Origin: Silurus meridionalis
Lineage: Eukaryota > Chordata > Actinopteri > Siluriformes > Siluridae
DNA: 64,000 nt
Reading direction: 5' to 3'
Assembly (NCBI RefSeq): GCF_014805685.1
Contig: NC_060885.1
Span: 29,758,632 to 29,822,631, forward strand
Below are positions 1 through 12,529 of the stretch, in pieces; within the stretch, counting starts at the first letter, position 1; every line of letters begins with the position of its first letter. A program made the translations under genes and the position numbers. The notes under the pieces were generated by a model that saw nothing but the letters and a program-made list of their open reading frames with translations, searched no databases and was not told the DNA's origin.

Positions 1-871
1 TAATAGAGGTTGTTTATTTTTGCCTGGGTGAAGCATGTTCCTTGGACTGTACCTGTCTTCTATTATGGGAATGTTCTTTATGTTTTGTTTCTTCTTTTCT
101 CCTTTATTCTTATTAATCTTTTAAGTACTAACTCAACAATCCTCGGGCTAATTAAATGATCATAGCTGACAGGAATCTATTGATCCCTGCTGTTTTGTAG
201 CCTTTTTTTTTTAATCATGACTTTTGTCCTTTAATCCAATGTAATAAAGGGTGCATTCTTTTAGACAAGACGTTGATTGTACGAGTTTCAGTAAATTCTC
301 AATATATATTTAATGTATTATTATTTTTTTATTACAATATCATATTCCCTCCTAGATCAGCTACAACATGTAACATGTTTGGTGTCCAGTGTGCCATTAG
401 TTTTACACTGAAGCTAAAAACGATGGCATGTCTGTATTGTTAAACAGCTGAATTAAATAGAAATAGAATTAAATGATGCTTTGGTGGCAAACACAGGACA
501 TCAAATATGATTTTTTTCAATGAAACAGATTTTGTATTTTTTTTTTAGCAAGTTGTTTTAGATACATTCCGTTCATTTCATTCTACAATAACATCTGTAC
601 AATCCTAAAACCTCTGGTTAATACACTCTCTTTTTGAGTCATACTTTTTAAAAATGTATTCGCCATATGAATACAGTTTGAGCACAACTAAATTGGGATG
701 ATAAAATCTAAACCTAGCGAGTCTTTTTGCAGAGGGAGCCATGAACAGCGACCCCCGGAGAACTCCAGCCACCATCACCCCAGCCTCTAAACCTGAAAGA
801 CACAAGAGATCAAACCCTGCTTTGGCTGTTCTGGGTAAATAACTCACTACTGCATGCTGAATTGGGAGAGG

Positions 872-932
<61 letters not shown>

Positions 933-1726
933 TGTGTAATTGTATATGAGGAAAGGGTATGTAAGAGTGTTTTAAGGTCACATATTATATAAAGACTTTG
1001 GATTTCAAAGACATGCCTTTTGAAGTGGTGATCCATAAAGAGTGAAGAAGGTGTGTGTTACAGGTCGAAGTCAACATGCCAGTCAAAAAACAGTGGGGTG
1101 AAAAAACAATGTGCATTTCTAAAACAGTATTTCATCATTCTTTACTAAAGGAGGCTTTCTTTTTTTCTTCTTCAAATGAATAGTGACATAGCCAGTCCTG
1201 ACTCGAGTTTTACATTCTTTAGCAAAAATGCAGGGTTTGAACAGTGTTTCAGTAAAGTCCTATCATATAAAATACGAGTACTACGTTAAGACATAGAAAA
1301 ATTAGTTTGTACCCCGAAATGTGGCTTCCCTCAAGTAACCTGGAACATCTGGACCATTTTGCTCACGGAGATTTGGCTGAATGACCTGATGACAGGCCTA
1401 AAAGTCAGGAAGTGTGATTTTTATTAAATCTGGAATGTGCGATGATAGACGCCAAGTACTTTTCCGTTTCAAGTTATTTTAGGGGAATTGGGAGTTTTTC
1501 TTTTTCCCCAAAAGGGGTGCCAACATATTTGTCCACATCTGTATAGGGGGTAAAAGACTTTGGGTTGTGTCATTATAGGAAATAGAAAATCAATGATGGG
1601 TGGAACTGGTGGAATGGGGAGTTACTGTCAGCTCAATGTTGATTATTTTCTATAAAATATATCTTATTTTGCTCATTTCAAACATTTAATAAAATTGCTA
1701 TTAATCTATCTACAGTATATCTATAT

Positions 1727-1728
<2 letters not shown>
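1..1728. other. non-coding, one (GT)n repeat
   Basis: AT-rich intronic sequence with short T and A runs. Apart from the (GT)n at 876-927 I see no repeat family, exon or RNA gene. The reading frame on the minus strand over 605-1036 is driven by the dinucleotide repeat. Confidence 0.5.
876..927. repeat. (GT)n microsatellite
   Basis: About 26 uninterrupted GT units. Confidence 0.97.

Positions 1729-1760
<32 letters not shown>
1729..1760. repeat. (CA)n microsatellite
   Basis: About 16 CA units directly abutting the 5' end of a family C transposon relic. Confidence 0.95.
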
Positions 1761-1763
<3 letters not shown>

Positions 1764-2150
1764 TCAGGCATAACATTATGACATTATAACATTTTGACCA
1801 GTGAAATGAATAACACTGATTATCTCTGTTAGTGGGTGGGATATTATTAGGCAGCAAGCAAACATTTTGTGCTCAAAGTTGATGTGTTAGAAGCAGGAAA
1901 AAACAAGCGTAAGGATTTGAGCAAGTTTTGAAGAGGGGCCAAATTGTGATTACTAGATGACTGGGTCAGAGCATCTCCACAACTGCAGCTCTTGTGGGCT
2001 GTTCCCAGTCTGCAGTGCTCAGTATCTATCAAAAGTGGTCCAAGAAAGTTACAGTGGGAAACCGCTGACAGGGTCCTGGGTGTCTGAGGATCATGGATGC
2101 ACGTGGGAAATGAAGGTCGGCCCGTGTGGTCTGATCCAACAGATGAGCTA
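1761..2150 (+). mobile_element. Tc1/IS630-like transposon relic, family C, copy 1
   Basis: Shares an ordered set of words with 51973-52430: AGGCATAACATT at the edge, then AATAACACTGAT, GGCCAAATTGTGAT, TAGATGACTGGGTCAGA, TGTGGGCTGTTCC, AAAAGTGGTCCAAG, GACAGGGTCCTGGG and GATCCAACAGATGAGCT. In sense orientation the core resembles the helix-turn-helix start of a Tc1-type transposase (a QIV...LGQS...CS...VSIYQKWSK style frame), here broken by stops. The right part of the element is missing and is replaced by a tetranucleotide array. Confidence 0.75.
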
Positions 2151-2176
2151 GCTAGCTAGCTAGCTAGCTAGCTAGC

Positions 2177-2233
<57 letters not shown>
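2147..2233. repeat. compound (GCTA)n(GATA)n microsatellite
   Basis: About eight GCTA units pass without a break into about 13 GATA units. The array starts at the GAGCTA of the preceding transposon relic. Confidence 0.97.
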
Positions 2234-2234
<1 letters not shown>

Positions 2235-2366
2235 TTTTTATAAATGTATTTTTTAGTTACATTAATACTAATAATGACTATTATTAGATTGAATAGAGTT
2301 GGATTTTAAGGTGAAAGTATGAGGAATAGCAGGGTCAGACTGAGATTTCACAAACCACACTTTCTC

Positions 2367-2369
<3 letters not shown>

Positions 2370-2404
<35 letters not shown>
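2370..2404. repeat. (CT)n microsatellite
   Basis: About 17 CT units. Confidence 0.95.
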
Positions 2405-2408
<4 letters not shown>

Positions 2409-4829
2409 GTCATGGCTGTAGGCAAGATTACATCACTGTAGCTCTGATTCACTGTAACTGTGTGAAGCTATATGCCAGTGGCGCTGTCTGACCGCCACAT
2501 TGTGATCACAGTGAAGTACCGCTTACTTTTTGTTGAATCAATGGAGTCAACATGGCAACCAATCCTAACCCCGTATTATCCTGGTACCACTGGTGAGGCA
2601 ACAACAGCCTGAGTGATGTCAGGAACTAACTTGCTTCATAGATGATCCACAACATAGAATGTAACTGGAAATGGATCAAAAGTCACACAATTGTTAATTG
2701 TGTTACAGTGGTCTAACGGAAATCCGAAAATCAACTCATTTTGGACACAATCCCGCAGTTTCTATGGTACCTTAGTGAAATCATCTAGACATTATGTCAC
2801 TTTATAAACGTAACAGTGTACAGTATTTTGACCAAATACATAGTTTAAAATGTTATTCCTAACGTTCCTGAACATTTCCGCTACGGATTCCTGCTAATTT
2901 TTAAATAATACGCAACTCGTTCATAGGTTCCAAATGAGAACTTGTGGATTTTCCGAGCTGCGAGTTCCGAACTGCGAATTATCAGGGGTTGAATATGTTA
3001 CATGATACGATCCTGCCGTTGATTCATTTTACTGTAACAGCATACTGAACATAAAAAATTTGGGAACTTGATTTGTAACTAGTGCAAGGATCAGCTGAAG
3101 TTACCAAAATCAGGTGGAAATCATGATGTGGAGTAGGTGATGTGAATTATGAAGTGCAGATAAAAGCACCAGCAGTTTCGCCGTTCTTCAGTGCAGCCTC
3201 TACTTACAGAGAAATAAAATATTCATGGATTTTAGCTCAGTGTGAGTCTAGTGATGGAAGAGGAGCCATTTTGTTGCTGAAAACAGGCCTTTTGTTGACA
3301 TGTTCAACAAAAACTTACTGTACATTGTATTGAAGTGTCCCGCTGGTATGTACACAAAACCGAAAGGAATTAGGAGACATTTTAAAAAGATAAACTCCAA
3401 GTCATGAATAATTAGATTTACTGTAACACATTCAGTAACACACTCAGAGGAATGCGCTATCCGTCCCCGTCCACTTACACAACCTCATAGATGCCTGTGA
3501 TTGACAAGTGTTGCTGTAATTCACTGGGTGAAGATCACTGGCTATCCATTTCATACAATTCTATTCAGACACCCACCCACAAATCATCTTTGTGGTATTT
3601 TTGGGATTCAATCATGTTATCAAACAAAGATATGATGAATGGTTCCTGGTTCATTTCCTAAGCTTGGGTACCTGTTTAAATGTACGTCCTCGTGATTCTT
3701 TCCTCCTAGTCTTGCAGCGTGATTCATCCCACGAGCATGCTGGTAGTTGTTGCTAGGTCCAAATGTGTGCAGGCATGAACTAGGATGAAATGATAGAGTT
3801 ATTCGGATTGTATCCAACTTTTGGATCCACCATAGTCCTGTAAATCAAATTGGAGATGGATTTCAGGTATATAAAGTTGTTAGAAAATAAATGACTGCTG
3901 TAACTGTGTGTGTGTATATATATATATAAAAACCTCTGGAGATTAACGTTAACTTCCGAGTTCCCAAAAAAACCGTAATGGTACTAGACCGAACCTAAAT
4001 CTGATCCAGGTTTTTGTACTCCATTAGTTTTTCACTAAAGTGGTGTGTCAGTTAAAAAGCTGAACTTCTGTAACCTTCATCAAAGATTCAAAGTTCACAG
4101 CAAACACAAGTATCACACCCTCAGAAAGGCTCCAACCCTCAAATGCAAATGTTTTTTTTCTGGATTTAGACAAAAGCAGCCAATTCATTTAAATGTATTC
4201 TGTGGTATTGCTCTGAATGTGTAGATGCATAATGTGAGACTGCAGACACAGACGTGTACATTTATAGCATTTAACAGACCGAAGTTCACAGCCTTATTTA
4301 TGTGTCGCAAATGAGGAAACTCAGTTTTCTTTGCGGTGTTATGCTAGCTTGTGTAGGCTATATTAGCATTTCTTCACGCTGTTAAAAAAATATATCGACT
4401 AAAGATTTGATCAACGACATGTAGAACACTACGGCACAGTATCTAGATTTGTCTCTCCATCAGAGATGGTTTTTTTTTTTCCCTTTTCCAAACATTCATT
4501 TAGACAGGAGATCCTGTCACCTCTAAAGCCACTTTATTCGACAAGTATCTATCTCTTGAATCTTTTCCCCCCATATCTCTCTTTTAATTTACGCTACAAC
4601 TCGGCTTTATGATAGACAGTGTGGAGTCTTGAAAAAAGGGAATATTGTATGAATATTTACAAATATCCCCAAGCATATTAGCATACAGCTCTCCAGACAG
4701 GCAAATACCCATCCCATGTGCCCTAGATAATATTTGTATTTTTGGCAGCAGAACAGAAATTAAACTCGTAACATTAGCATAACAGACAGCACCATGGCCC
4801 TGGAGTAAATAATCCACAAGGGTTGCGAG

Positions 4830-5320
4830 AGAGGAATTGTTTCTGCGCTCTGCTCTCCGGTTCTCTCGTGTGCTGTTGATTTAGGTGCTGGCCGTTTGTG
4901 ATCGGGGCTTATAAAAAGTTTAATGTGGTAAGCGAATCAGCAGGCTCTGGGCGATCAATTTACGCATGAATAATCACCACCACACGACAGGTGACTGGAC
5001 GAGAAAGGAAGAGAGAGAGAAAAATAGAGAGAGAGACCTTGAAATTACGTTCCGCTTCGAGAGCATTATCGCGATCCAAGCTGGCACGGCGAGCATCCTG
5101 CAGGGCAGTATGGGTAATGAAAGTGTTTGTTTGCGGTGGCCCACAACCGCCAAAGGTTTTTCAACCACTAAATTAGCAGCTAGCTTTAATTCCCCCCATT
5201 CATTATGGAAGCCACCTGTTACCTGGAACCATGAGTCAAACGGGGCTGCTGAGAGATTTTTGTCCTTACGTGTCTCGTTGGTGGTTTTCACAGCTTGTCC
5301 CTCATTAATAATTCACTCCA
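4830..5320. promoter_or_regulatory. candidate conserved non-coding element
   Basis: A low-repeat block, richer in GC than its surroundings, containing clustered homeodomain-like TAAT/ATTA cores (CATTAATAATTC), a TTTACGCATGAATAATCA stretch, an E-box CACCTG and GATTGATTGA. It reads like typical vertebrate intronic enhancer sequence, but this is inferred from composition only. Confidence 0.25.
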
Positions 5321-5527
5321 GCCGATTGATTGAAACCAGAAGAAGGAAGAAGAGAGGATGAGTACGCTGGCAGGACTGCGTGTTCTGTCTGGAGTGGTTT
5401 TTATAATAAGTCTATTATTATAGCATTAATCCAGACGTGTTACTTAACAAATGGCAAGGATTTGTTTAAAAAGGGTTTTTTTTGCAACATGACAAACTGC
5501 ATTATGTTGGTCTTTGGTGGACAGAAC

Positions 5528-5529
<2 letters not shown>

Positions 5530-5594
<65 letters not shown>
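5530..5594. repeat. (TA)n microsatellite
   Basis: About 32 TA units; it creates the artificial IYIYIY reading frames on both strands. Confidence 0.97.
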
Positions 5595-5599
<5 letters not shown>

Positions 5600-7164
5600 C
5601 ACAATGCCAGATTCATGAAGATGACTGCATATCCGGATGACTGCACCCCATTCCTCCTCACATTTACTCCTCATGACATCACTATTGCCCTTGTGACTGA
5701 ACAAATCTCCACAAAAATTCTCCAAAAAATTTTTAAAAATGTACTTAGAAAAGTGAAGGTTATCATTAACAGCAAATGGGGACTAAATGTAGAATAGGAT
5801 GGAAAGTGAATCCCTATGGTCAGGTGTCCACAAACATTTATTTACATAGTATATTTTATTCATTGGCCAACCACTGCATCTACAATCATCAATATTGCCC
5901 TTTGCTTTTTTTTTAAATAGCTCAAACAGCACCGTGAAACCCCCAGTCTGCTTTGAAACCTTTGCCTGGGAGAGACATTGCTGATGCATTGACTGCCTTG
6001 TCTTGTTGCTGTGCTCTGTGTTGCCATGGTGTATGACCTGTGACATAAAACACGTCTTCCACTCTGTGTTTTTCCCTCACAGCTGTTTCCGTTTCAGTTA
6101 ATGACTGTTTCAACCTGCATCCGAAATTGATGATCATTAGCACCTGCTTGGTATCATTGGTTAATCATACACTTGGCTGTGATACTACAAAATCCCTCAC
6201 TTTTTGCCAGTGTACAGAGTGTGTTTACAAATAGTGGTTACACAATATATGTTTGTGTGTGTGTGTTTGTGTGTTCACTCTGGCACCCTATTGGGATGAT
6301 TTTATAAAAATGCCGCTCCTTTTCACTTGACTTATTCGGTTAAATTTTTATTCCCCTCCTGAAGTGTAGTCAGTCATGGTAGAGTGTCCTGTATTACAGG
6401 CCAAAATCCCCAGCGAGGGATTTACCTCGGCTCTTAATTCGCAGATTTACATACAAGATGCTTCGCTCTTAAAGAAAGGCAGCCGAGGCTGAAATGTAGC
6501 CCGGCTTAAACAAAATCTTATGCCAGACTGAACACAACCCAGACTGTGTTGGCCATGAAAACGGAAGGTTAGTGGTTTAACACATCTGTTCAGGTTATGA
6601 CTTATCAAATAATGTCCAATTGACCAGCTGTTTGAATTGTATAACTGGACAATTATAACATTCGCAGCCAATCTGTCTCAATTTCATCTCAGTTATTAGC
6701 AATAAAACCCCTGTTTATGGGTATTGCTCTCATTTCGTTTCCACTTTGGTCTACTTTCTGTAAATGAAGGGGGAAAACACTTAAAGGCACGTTGCTAAAG
6801 AAGAACAATCAACAATATATTGGTGTTATGAAACAGAGCTACCGCTTCCACTTTGATTATTTTCCCAAAACGGCATGTCATGTGCTGTAAAATGTTGATT
6901 ACCCTCAAATACAACAGCAGTCTTCAGTATATTGTTGCAGATCCACAACGCAGTTGTTAGTTATATTCTAGCAGCTATAAACAGCCATGCTCTCATTCTC
7001 TTGAAGTTAACAAGACAAAATTTGTCCAATGTAACTTACATCTTAAATATAATTATAATAAATGTAAATATAAATATACAAAGAGTTACAAAGCATTAAA
7101 TGTGAATTATTGGCAAATTTAAGTATCTACTTCAGAAATTCCTTTTATATTACAACAAACCAAA

Positions 7165-7540
7165 TACACTATATGGACAAAAGTACTGGGACACCTGACT
7201 TTTCCAGCCATATGTTGTTCTTCTGCAAATTGTTAGCACAATGTTCTTGGCACACATTTGTATACGGTGTCTTTGGATGCAAACCTGCTCCAGCATGACA
7301 ATTCTCCTGTACACAAAGCCAGCTCCATGAACATATGCTTTACAGGGGAAAGGGTTGAAGTTCTCCTGCTGTAGAGCTCTGATCTCAACCCTGCTAAACA
7401 CCTTTGGAATAAATGCTGACTGAACCCCAGGCCTCTTTACCTCACTTACTTAGTACCTGACTTGTTACTTGTACCTGACTACTAATACCCTTGTGGTTAA
7501 ATTAGCAAAAATCTTTACAAAATCCACTGGAACATCTTCC
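7165..7540 (+). mobile_element. Tc1-like non-autonomous element, family A, copy 1
   Basis: Starts with the terminal motif TACACTATATGGACAAAAGT, then GGGACACCTGACTTTTCCAGCCATATG. It continues through the family order (Cys/Ala-rich middle, AGCTCCATGAACATATG, GGTTGAAG, CTCAACCCTGCTAAACACCTTTGG) and stops after AACATCTTCC, so the right end is lost. Strand is given in the sense of the relict transposase C-terminus (L-N-P-x-x-H-L-W type frame). Confidence 0.85.
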
Positions 7541-9146
7541 ATGTCAATTTTAAAATTAAAATACAGCAGTAACACAGTCAAAGCTACAGATTTATTGCAG
7601 CTGTGGCACCATAAAGTGAACATGGAAGCATGGAATGCATAGCTAATTATTTGCTAATGAGAAAAATACACACTAAATTTAGCTTCCAATTTACAAAATG
7701 ACAATTTTGCTGTTGCTGTCAATCACATTTTTGGTAACAGGAGAAAAAAAAAATTAACTTTGCAGCAAGTTCAGTAATAAAAATCTCAGTGTGATGTCAG
7801 TGCCCCTAGTATTAATTAGCTTGATTGCTGCTCAAGTATGTACTGTATATCTGCTATAGTAGCTAATAAAGGTAAAAGTACAGCTACAAATCACGTGAGC
7901 GTGTTGGCGGTGTGAGATATACTGCCCTGGCAAGACCTCAACTTTAAACCCTGTGCACGTCTGAAATATATTTAGTGTATTGGTAGCAGAAAGAAGCAGC
8001 AATGGTGCCATGGATTATGTTTCAAACCAAAGCAATAAGAACTGGCTTTAACTTCTTTATAGGATACTAATTAAATAATGTTTTCACACACACATGACTC
8101 GAACATGAACCAAGCGTACGTCTTGTGCTAAATCTGATTTCAGAACTACATCGTCCCGTATGGTGTCTCATGTGACAGATGCAGCTCGAAGGGGGAAAAA
8201 AAGGCAGTTAGCATTAGTAAACATTAGCAAAGGCTAAAGTTTCAGCAGGGAATGTATATAGCGAGACACCTGTTCTCGCCCTGGAAAAAGGTCGGCGGAA
8301 CTCCGGGATGGGGTCATGTGACCGCTCGCCATCTGCCATGCGACTGATTCGGAGGAATTGCAAACGCGCACACGCTTTTCACACAGTTCTCCTGATAACA
8401 TCAATAAAGCCCACCTCATTAAGTGGGATCATTAAACTCAGGCTCAGGCTCAAATCGTGTACTTAGGTTCGATCAGGGCTCAAACTGAATATGACAGAAG
8501 AAATCGTAGAAACATTTACCATGACCATCTTCTCTAGATGTTCGAAAGAATCCAGAAATAATGTACGAAAACAAAGAACTACTTCAGCTTTCAAGATAGG
8601 TTTTTTTTTTTTTTAAATATGTATACAAATTAATATCAGTGTACCCTTGCAGCTATAATTACTCCTGCTTTTTTATTTTTGTAAGTTACCTACTGACTTT
8701 TGACAGACACACTCCTCCTCCTCCTGCAGCATTCTTTCTATTAATAAGTGATTTCCTAGTGCTTCTTGGGATGTTCAAGATGGTGGGTGAGATGTTGCAT
8801 TCTTCATCAACTCCACCAGTGGCAGGCTGTGCATTTCACACCTAGGCCTTCAGTAGTGTCCTACTTGAATCAATCCATCTCTTAATACCCTTATTATAAT
8901 GACTTTCCTTACAATGTCAGGCTGATTGGATAGAATATGAACTCTGAATATGAATAGGTTTGAATAGAAAAGCGGTGAACCCAAGAGACACGCTATGAAA
9001 TGAAGAAAATAGACTTTTGGGAAAAATGTTATACATATGAATGCACAAATATTATAGGGTCTTATTGCTTAATTCCTCATATTAAAATGTAAGTCAGTGA
9101 TTTGGCCTTGTTGGCCCTGACGACTTGCCACTGGTATACACACTTG
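7541..9146. other. non-coding, nothing recognised
   Basis: AT-rich intronic sequence. A somewhat GC-richer patch at 8230-8420 (GGTCGGCGGAACTCCGGGAT) may be conserved but carries no identifiable motif set. CTCCTCCTCCTC at about 8713 is a short triplet run. Confidence 0.45.
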
Positions 9147-9302
9147 TAAAGCATATGTTCATGGAGCTGGCTTTGTCCACAGGTGAATTGCCATGTTGGC
9201 ACATTCCAAGCTACAGCATCCAAAGACATTCCATACAATTGTGTACCTTCAACTTTGTGGCTGGAAATATCAGGTGTCCCAATACTTTGTCCACATAGTG
9301 TA
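9147..9302 (-). mobile_element. Tc1-like family A fragment, copy 2
   Basis: Reverse-strand left part of the element: CATGGAGCTGGCTTTGTCCAC, GTGGCTGGAAATATCAGGTGTCCCAATACTTTGTCC, then the terminal CATAGTGTA. The other half is absent. Confidence 0.8.
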
Positions 9303-9899
9303 TATTGACCATATTATAACACTAAACATAACTTAACCAACTGCCCACTTGCTCCAGGTGAAGTTTACGTCTAGAAAAAACCTTTATAAAACATTATCTT
9401 TGAACTTTTCGCACATGCTATTAAACGGATCCGCTTACTTATCTTGGTACACATATTGTGTTGAGATGATCGTCACCTGTGATAATCACAGTCATTTATA
9501 ATGGAGGTGAATTTCCCCAGCGACGTCTGGGAAATGCTTCACCGGTCTCGTGATGTCAGGTCACATGCTGACAACGAGGGAAAACCAGGTAAATAGAAAC
9601 AGCTGGAGATGATTATTACACTCGGAGAAGCTAATAGTTTGTGGGAGAGTTGACGCTAAAGACACGGCACATTCAGCCAACGTGGGTGTGAACTTGTGGG
9701 AAATTAATGACGAAGTGCCAGTCTGCTGAGGGATTTGTCTTGGAGCGAGCGCTGAAATAAAACGCATTGGGAGGAATGAATGAGTTTTGCTGGTGCTAAT
9801 CTGCTTAGAGGAACGAGAGGTAGACAGACAAGAAGAGCTAATTACATCATGCAAAAACACACAGCTCTGAGCGTATCTCCAGCCACGTCCGTTTGGACA

Positions 9900-10336
9900 T
9901 ACACCGTAAGTGTGTGGACACCAGACCAAAAGATTCATATGTACTTTGTGAAAATCTCATTCCACATAGAGTCCCCATTGCCTGTTATAATAACCTCCAC
10001 TCTTCTGGGAATATGCTTCAAGTGTACTTGTGGACTGTTGTGCTCTTTAAGCCACAAGGGTGTTAGTAAAGTCAGGTACTGATGTAGGTGAGGTGAGGAG
10101 GCCTAGGGTGCAGCATTCACATTCATCCCAATGGTGTTCTGTAGGATTGAGAGCTTTATAGCAGGAGATCTTGAGACCCCATGTAAAGTATAACATGTTT
10201 GGGTCTCAGAGTTCAAGTGAAGGAGAAATTTTCATACTCCGACATCCAAAGACTTGATAGCCAATGTTGTACCTCACAAAGAAACACATCTGCCAGAAAA
10301 AGTCAGGGGTTTCATTACGTTTGTCCGTATAGTGTA
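9900..10336 (-). mobile_element. Tc1-like family A, copy 3, near full length
   Basis: Runs from TACACCGTAAGTGTGTGGACACC through CCTGTTATAATAACCTCCACTCTTCTGGGA, AGCCACAAGGGTGTTAGTAAAGTCAGGTACTGATGTAGG and a central deleted region to GTCCGTATAGTGTA. Both ends are recognisable, at about 437 bp. Confidence 0.85.
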
Positions 10337-11303
10337 TCTTTTGGTCAACCAAGTACTGCTTATAAGTCTTACACAAATACTTTGAACGAATCTTGAGCTG
10401 GAGGTTAATGCGTAGAGCTACTGAGATTGATTTTATTGTGGTCTCTAAAAAAAAAAAAAAATGCTGCACATGAACAATAGTGGAGCTTTGCCATACTTTG
10501 CTGTTACACAACACAACATTTCTGGAAAACTGCTCTATGGTTTATATCAATTTAAGCGATGGTGATGGGGTGCGCTTTTATTTGAACCCTCGCACTTATT
10601 CCATGTGCATTTAATCAGCCATGAATAATAAAACCTGATGTTTTTTCCTGTTTTTTTGTTGTTGTTCTTTTTGTAGTAGAGTAACGAGGTTGCTAATACA
10701 GCTGTTAAATTAGCCTTTATGTAAACCGCACGCCCGAATGAATTTTTTTTCCCGCCATTTATTAATTACGCCGCCCTTTTATTTGATACCTAATAAGCTG
10801 AAGTGTTTATCTGAAACCCTGAACGTCTGACAGACTCACCATTGGCCACCTGCCAGTTATGTAAGACGGAAAAAAGTAACGAGTACTGTATAAAAAGGAT
10901 GAAAGCAGAGAGCAGAAATCTTTATCCAACCCTATAAAGCACACAGACATTTGTAATCATGTATTTCCCACCTTTTTCAAGATTCTGGCTGTTCACTGAT
11001 CCATAAAGCCTCGCACTAAAGATGTGCGTGTTATTGAAAGTGTGACTGATTTTAAAAGATCGAGGCTTCTGAAAAGGTCTCGTAAATCAAACTGTGATCG
11101 CATATGAGGGAAAAACTTCTATTACATTACGAAATGTAGTTTTTGTCCTCCTTTATGCAGCGTCTACATCTGCAGTTTTCTGGTAATGTGCACTGGCTAC
11201 AAGTTCTCCGTTCTCTCTGTTCTCTCCAAGTGTTTCTGCTCGTACATTTGTCGTTCATTCCTGATTATTATATGTTCTTCTGTACGAAAAGACACCCCGT
11301 GTA
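10337..11303. other. non-coding with a candidate regulatory block
   Basis: No exon seen. Includes an A14 run at about 10448 and the low-repeat block 10690-10860, listed separately. Confidence 0.45.
10690..10860. promoter_or_regulatory. candidate conserved non-coding element
   Basis: A repeat-free block with CAGCTGTTAAATTAG, GCCTTTATG, TTATTAATTAC, CCTAATAAG, TGACAG and CATTGGCCACCTG within 170 bases. This density of E-box, homeodomain and MEIS-like sites is characteristic of developmental enhancers; it is inferred from motifs only. Confidence 0.25.
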
Positions 11304-11756
11304 TACAATATATAGAAAGTATCGGGACACTTGACTTTTCCTGCCAGATGTGGTTCTTCCACATACTGTAAGTACAAAGTCAGAGGCACACAATTGTACT
11401 GAAAGTTTTTGGATGTGGCAGAATTTAATTTTCACTCCACTAAGAGCCCCAAACCTGTTTCTGCCTGACAATGCCCCATTCATAAAGCTAGCTCCATGAA
11501 GATATGGTTTACATGGGTTGAAGTGGAAGATCCCCTGCTATGGAGCTCCAACACTCACCTACATCAGTACCTCACTTTACTAACACCCTTGTGGTTGAAT
11601 GAAATCTCACAAATCTCCACAAGCGCACTCTAGAATCTAGTGGACCATCTTCCCAGAAGAGTGGAGATTATTATAACAGTAAATGGGGACTAAAGGTGGA
11701 ATTGGATACTTACATTTTTTAGTCAGGTGTCCAAACTCATAGCCATACAGTGTATA
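11304..11756 (+). mobile_element. Tc1-like family A, copy 4, near full length
   Basis: Begins TACAATATATAGAAAGTATCGGGACAC and ends GTCAGGTGTCCA...CATACAGTGTA. The middle keeps AAAGCTAGCTCCATGAAGATATGG, CAGTACCTCACTTTACTAACACCC, and CAGAAGAGTGGAGATTATTATAACAG in family order. Confidence 0.85.
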
Positions 11757-12492
11757 ATGAAGTTTCTTCGTCTGTACTTTGATAAACTACTGCAGACTGA
11801 CAGACTGGACTCTAGGAGCACTGTAGGGGAAGGAAGTCACTGATACATGCTCATTTTATATAACCTACAGTACTCTGAATTAGTGATGGGAAGATCGGAT
11901 CATTTTGGTGACTTGGCTCCTTGAATATCTTTCAGCAAAATGAACAAATCTTTTTTTTTTTTTTTTTGAGTCATTTAGTTCATTTAATTCTTTTGATCGA
12001 ATATTAAATAAAAAATTGGATTTTCATTAAGCGGATCCCCCAACACGTCTACATTCCACAACTTTGACTATAGAGCCATTAATTTATATATGTGTGCTAT
12101 AAACTGCATGGCGTCTATGGGAGTCACGTGACATCGAACGACTCAGGCTAGAAGAGTCAAGCGGTAAACATAACCTATGTAGATTTTGAGATGAATCACA
12201 TTAAGGACTTGTTCAAAATGAATAAATCCTTTAAAATACTTTGAATGTCCACACATGTAGTGTGTAAATTGTTTCTTATAGTGTCTTGGTCCATTTTATT
12301 GTGTACCATACTGTGTTGTATATCAAGATAAATATGTGTATGAATATGACTACTTGTTCCCATATATAGCAGTGGCATGTCATTTGCAAACGATCCGAAG
12401 AGACCTTTGTTTCGACTCTTTTGGCTGAAAGTAGAGATCCGCATTCATGTATGTATGTATTTTAGTATTATTTTGGGTGTCTGTAGGTGAAG

Positions 12493-12529
12493 TTTGGGGG
12501 AAGTGCGTCAACGTCACACTTCCCCCAAA
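12493..12529. repeat. perfect 13-bp inverted repeat (hairpin)
   Basis: TTTGGGGGAAGTG at 12493-12505 and its exact complement CACTTCCCCCAAA at 12517-12529 flank an 11-base loop CGTCAACGTCA. No flanking duplication ties it to a known element. Confidence 0.8.

Larger units (their letters stand above)
2405..7164. other. non-coding stretch with one long (TA)n and a candidate regulatory block
   Basis: No exon or RNA gene seen. It holds the (TA)n at 5530-5594, a small GT/TA tract near 3906-3928 and a less AT-rich block at about 4830-5320 described separately. Reading frames over 4966-5361 have no family resemblance and overlap frames on the other strand. Confidence 0.5.

Noticed and set aside
4966..5361. 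A 131-residue frame with a basic, low-complexity start
   Set aside because: A competing minus-strand frame spans the same bases, there is no known domain, and no splice or promoter context supports an exon.
5330..5797. Long open frames around (TA)n and other dinucleotide repeats (also at 605, 14887, 35408, 36043, 36563, 39550, 52530)
   Set aside because: Frames stay open only because the repeats lack stops; the products are IYIYIY, THTHTH or CVCVCV runs with no family resemblance.
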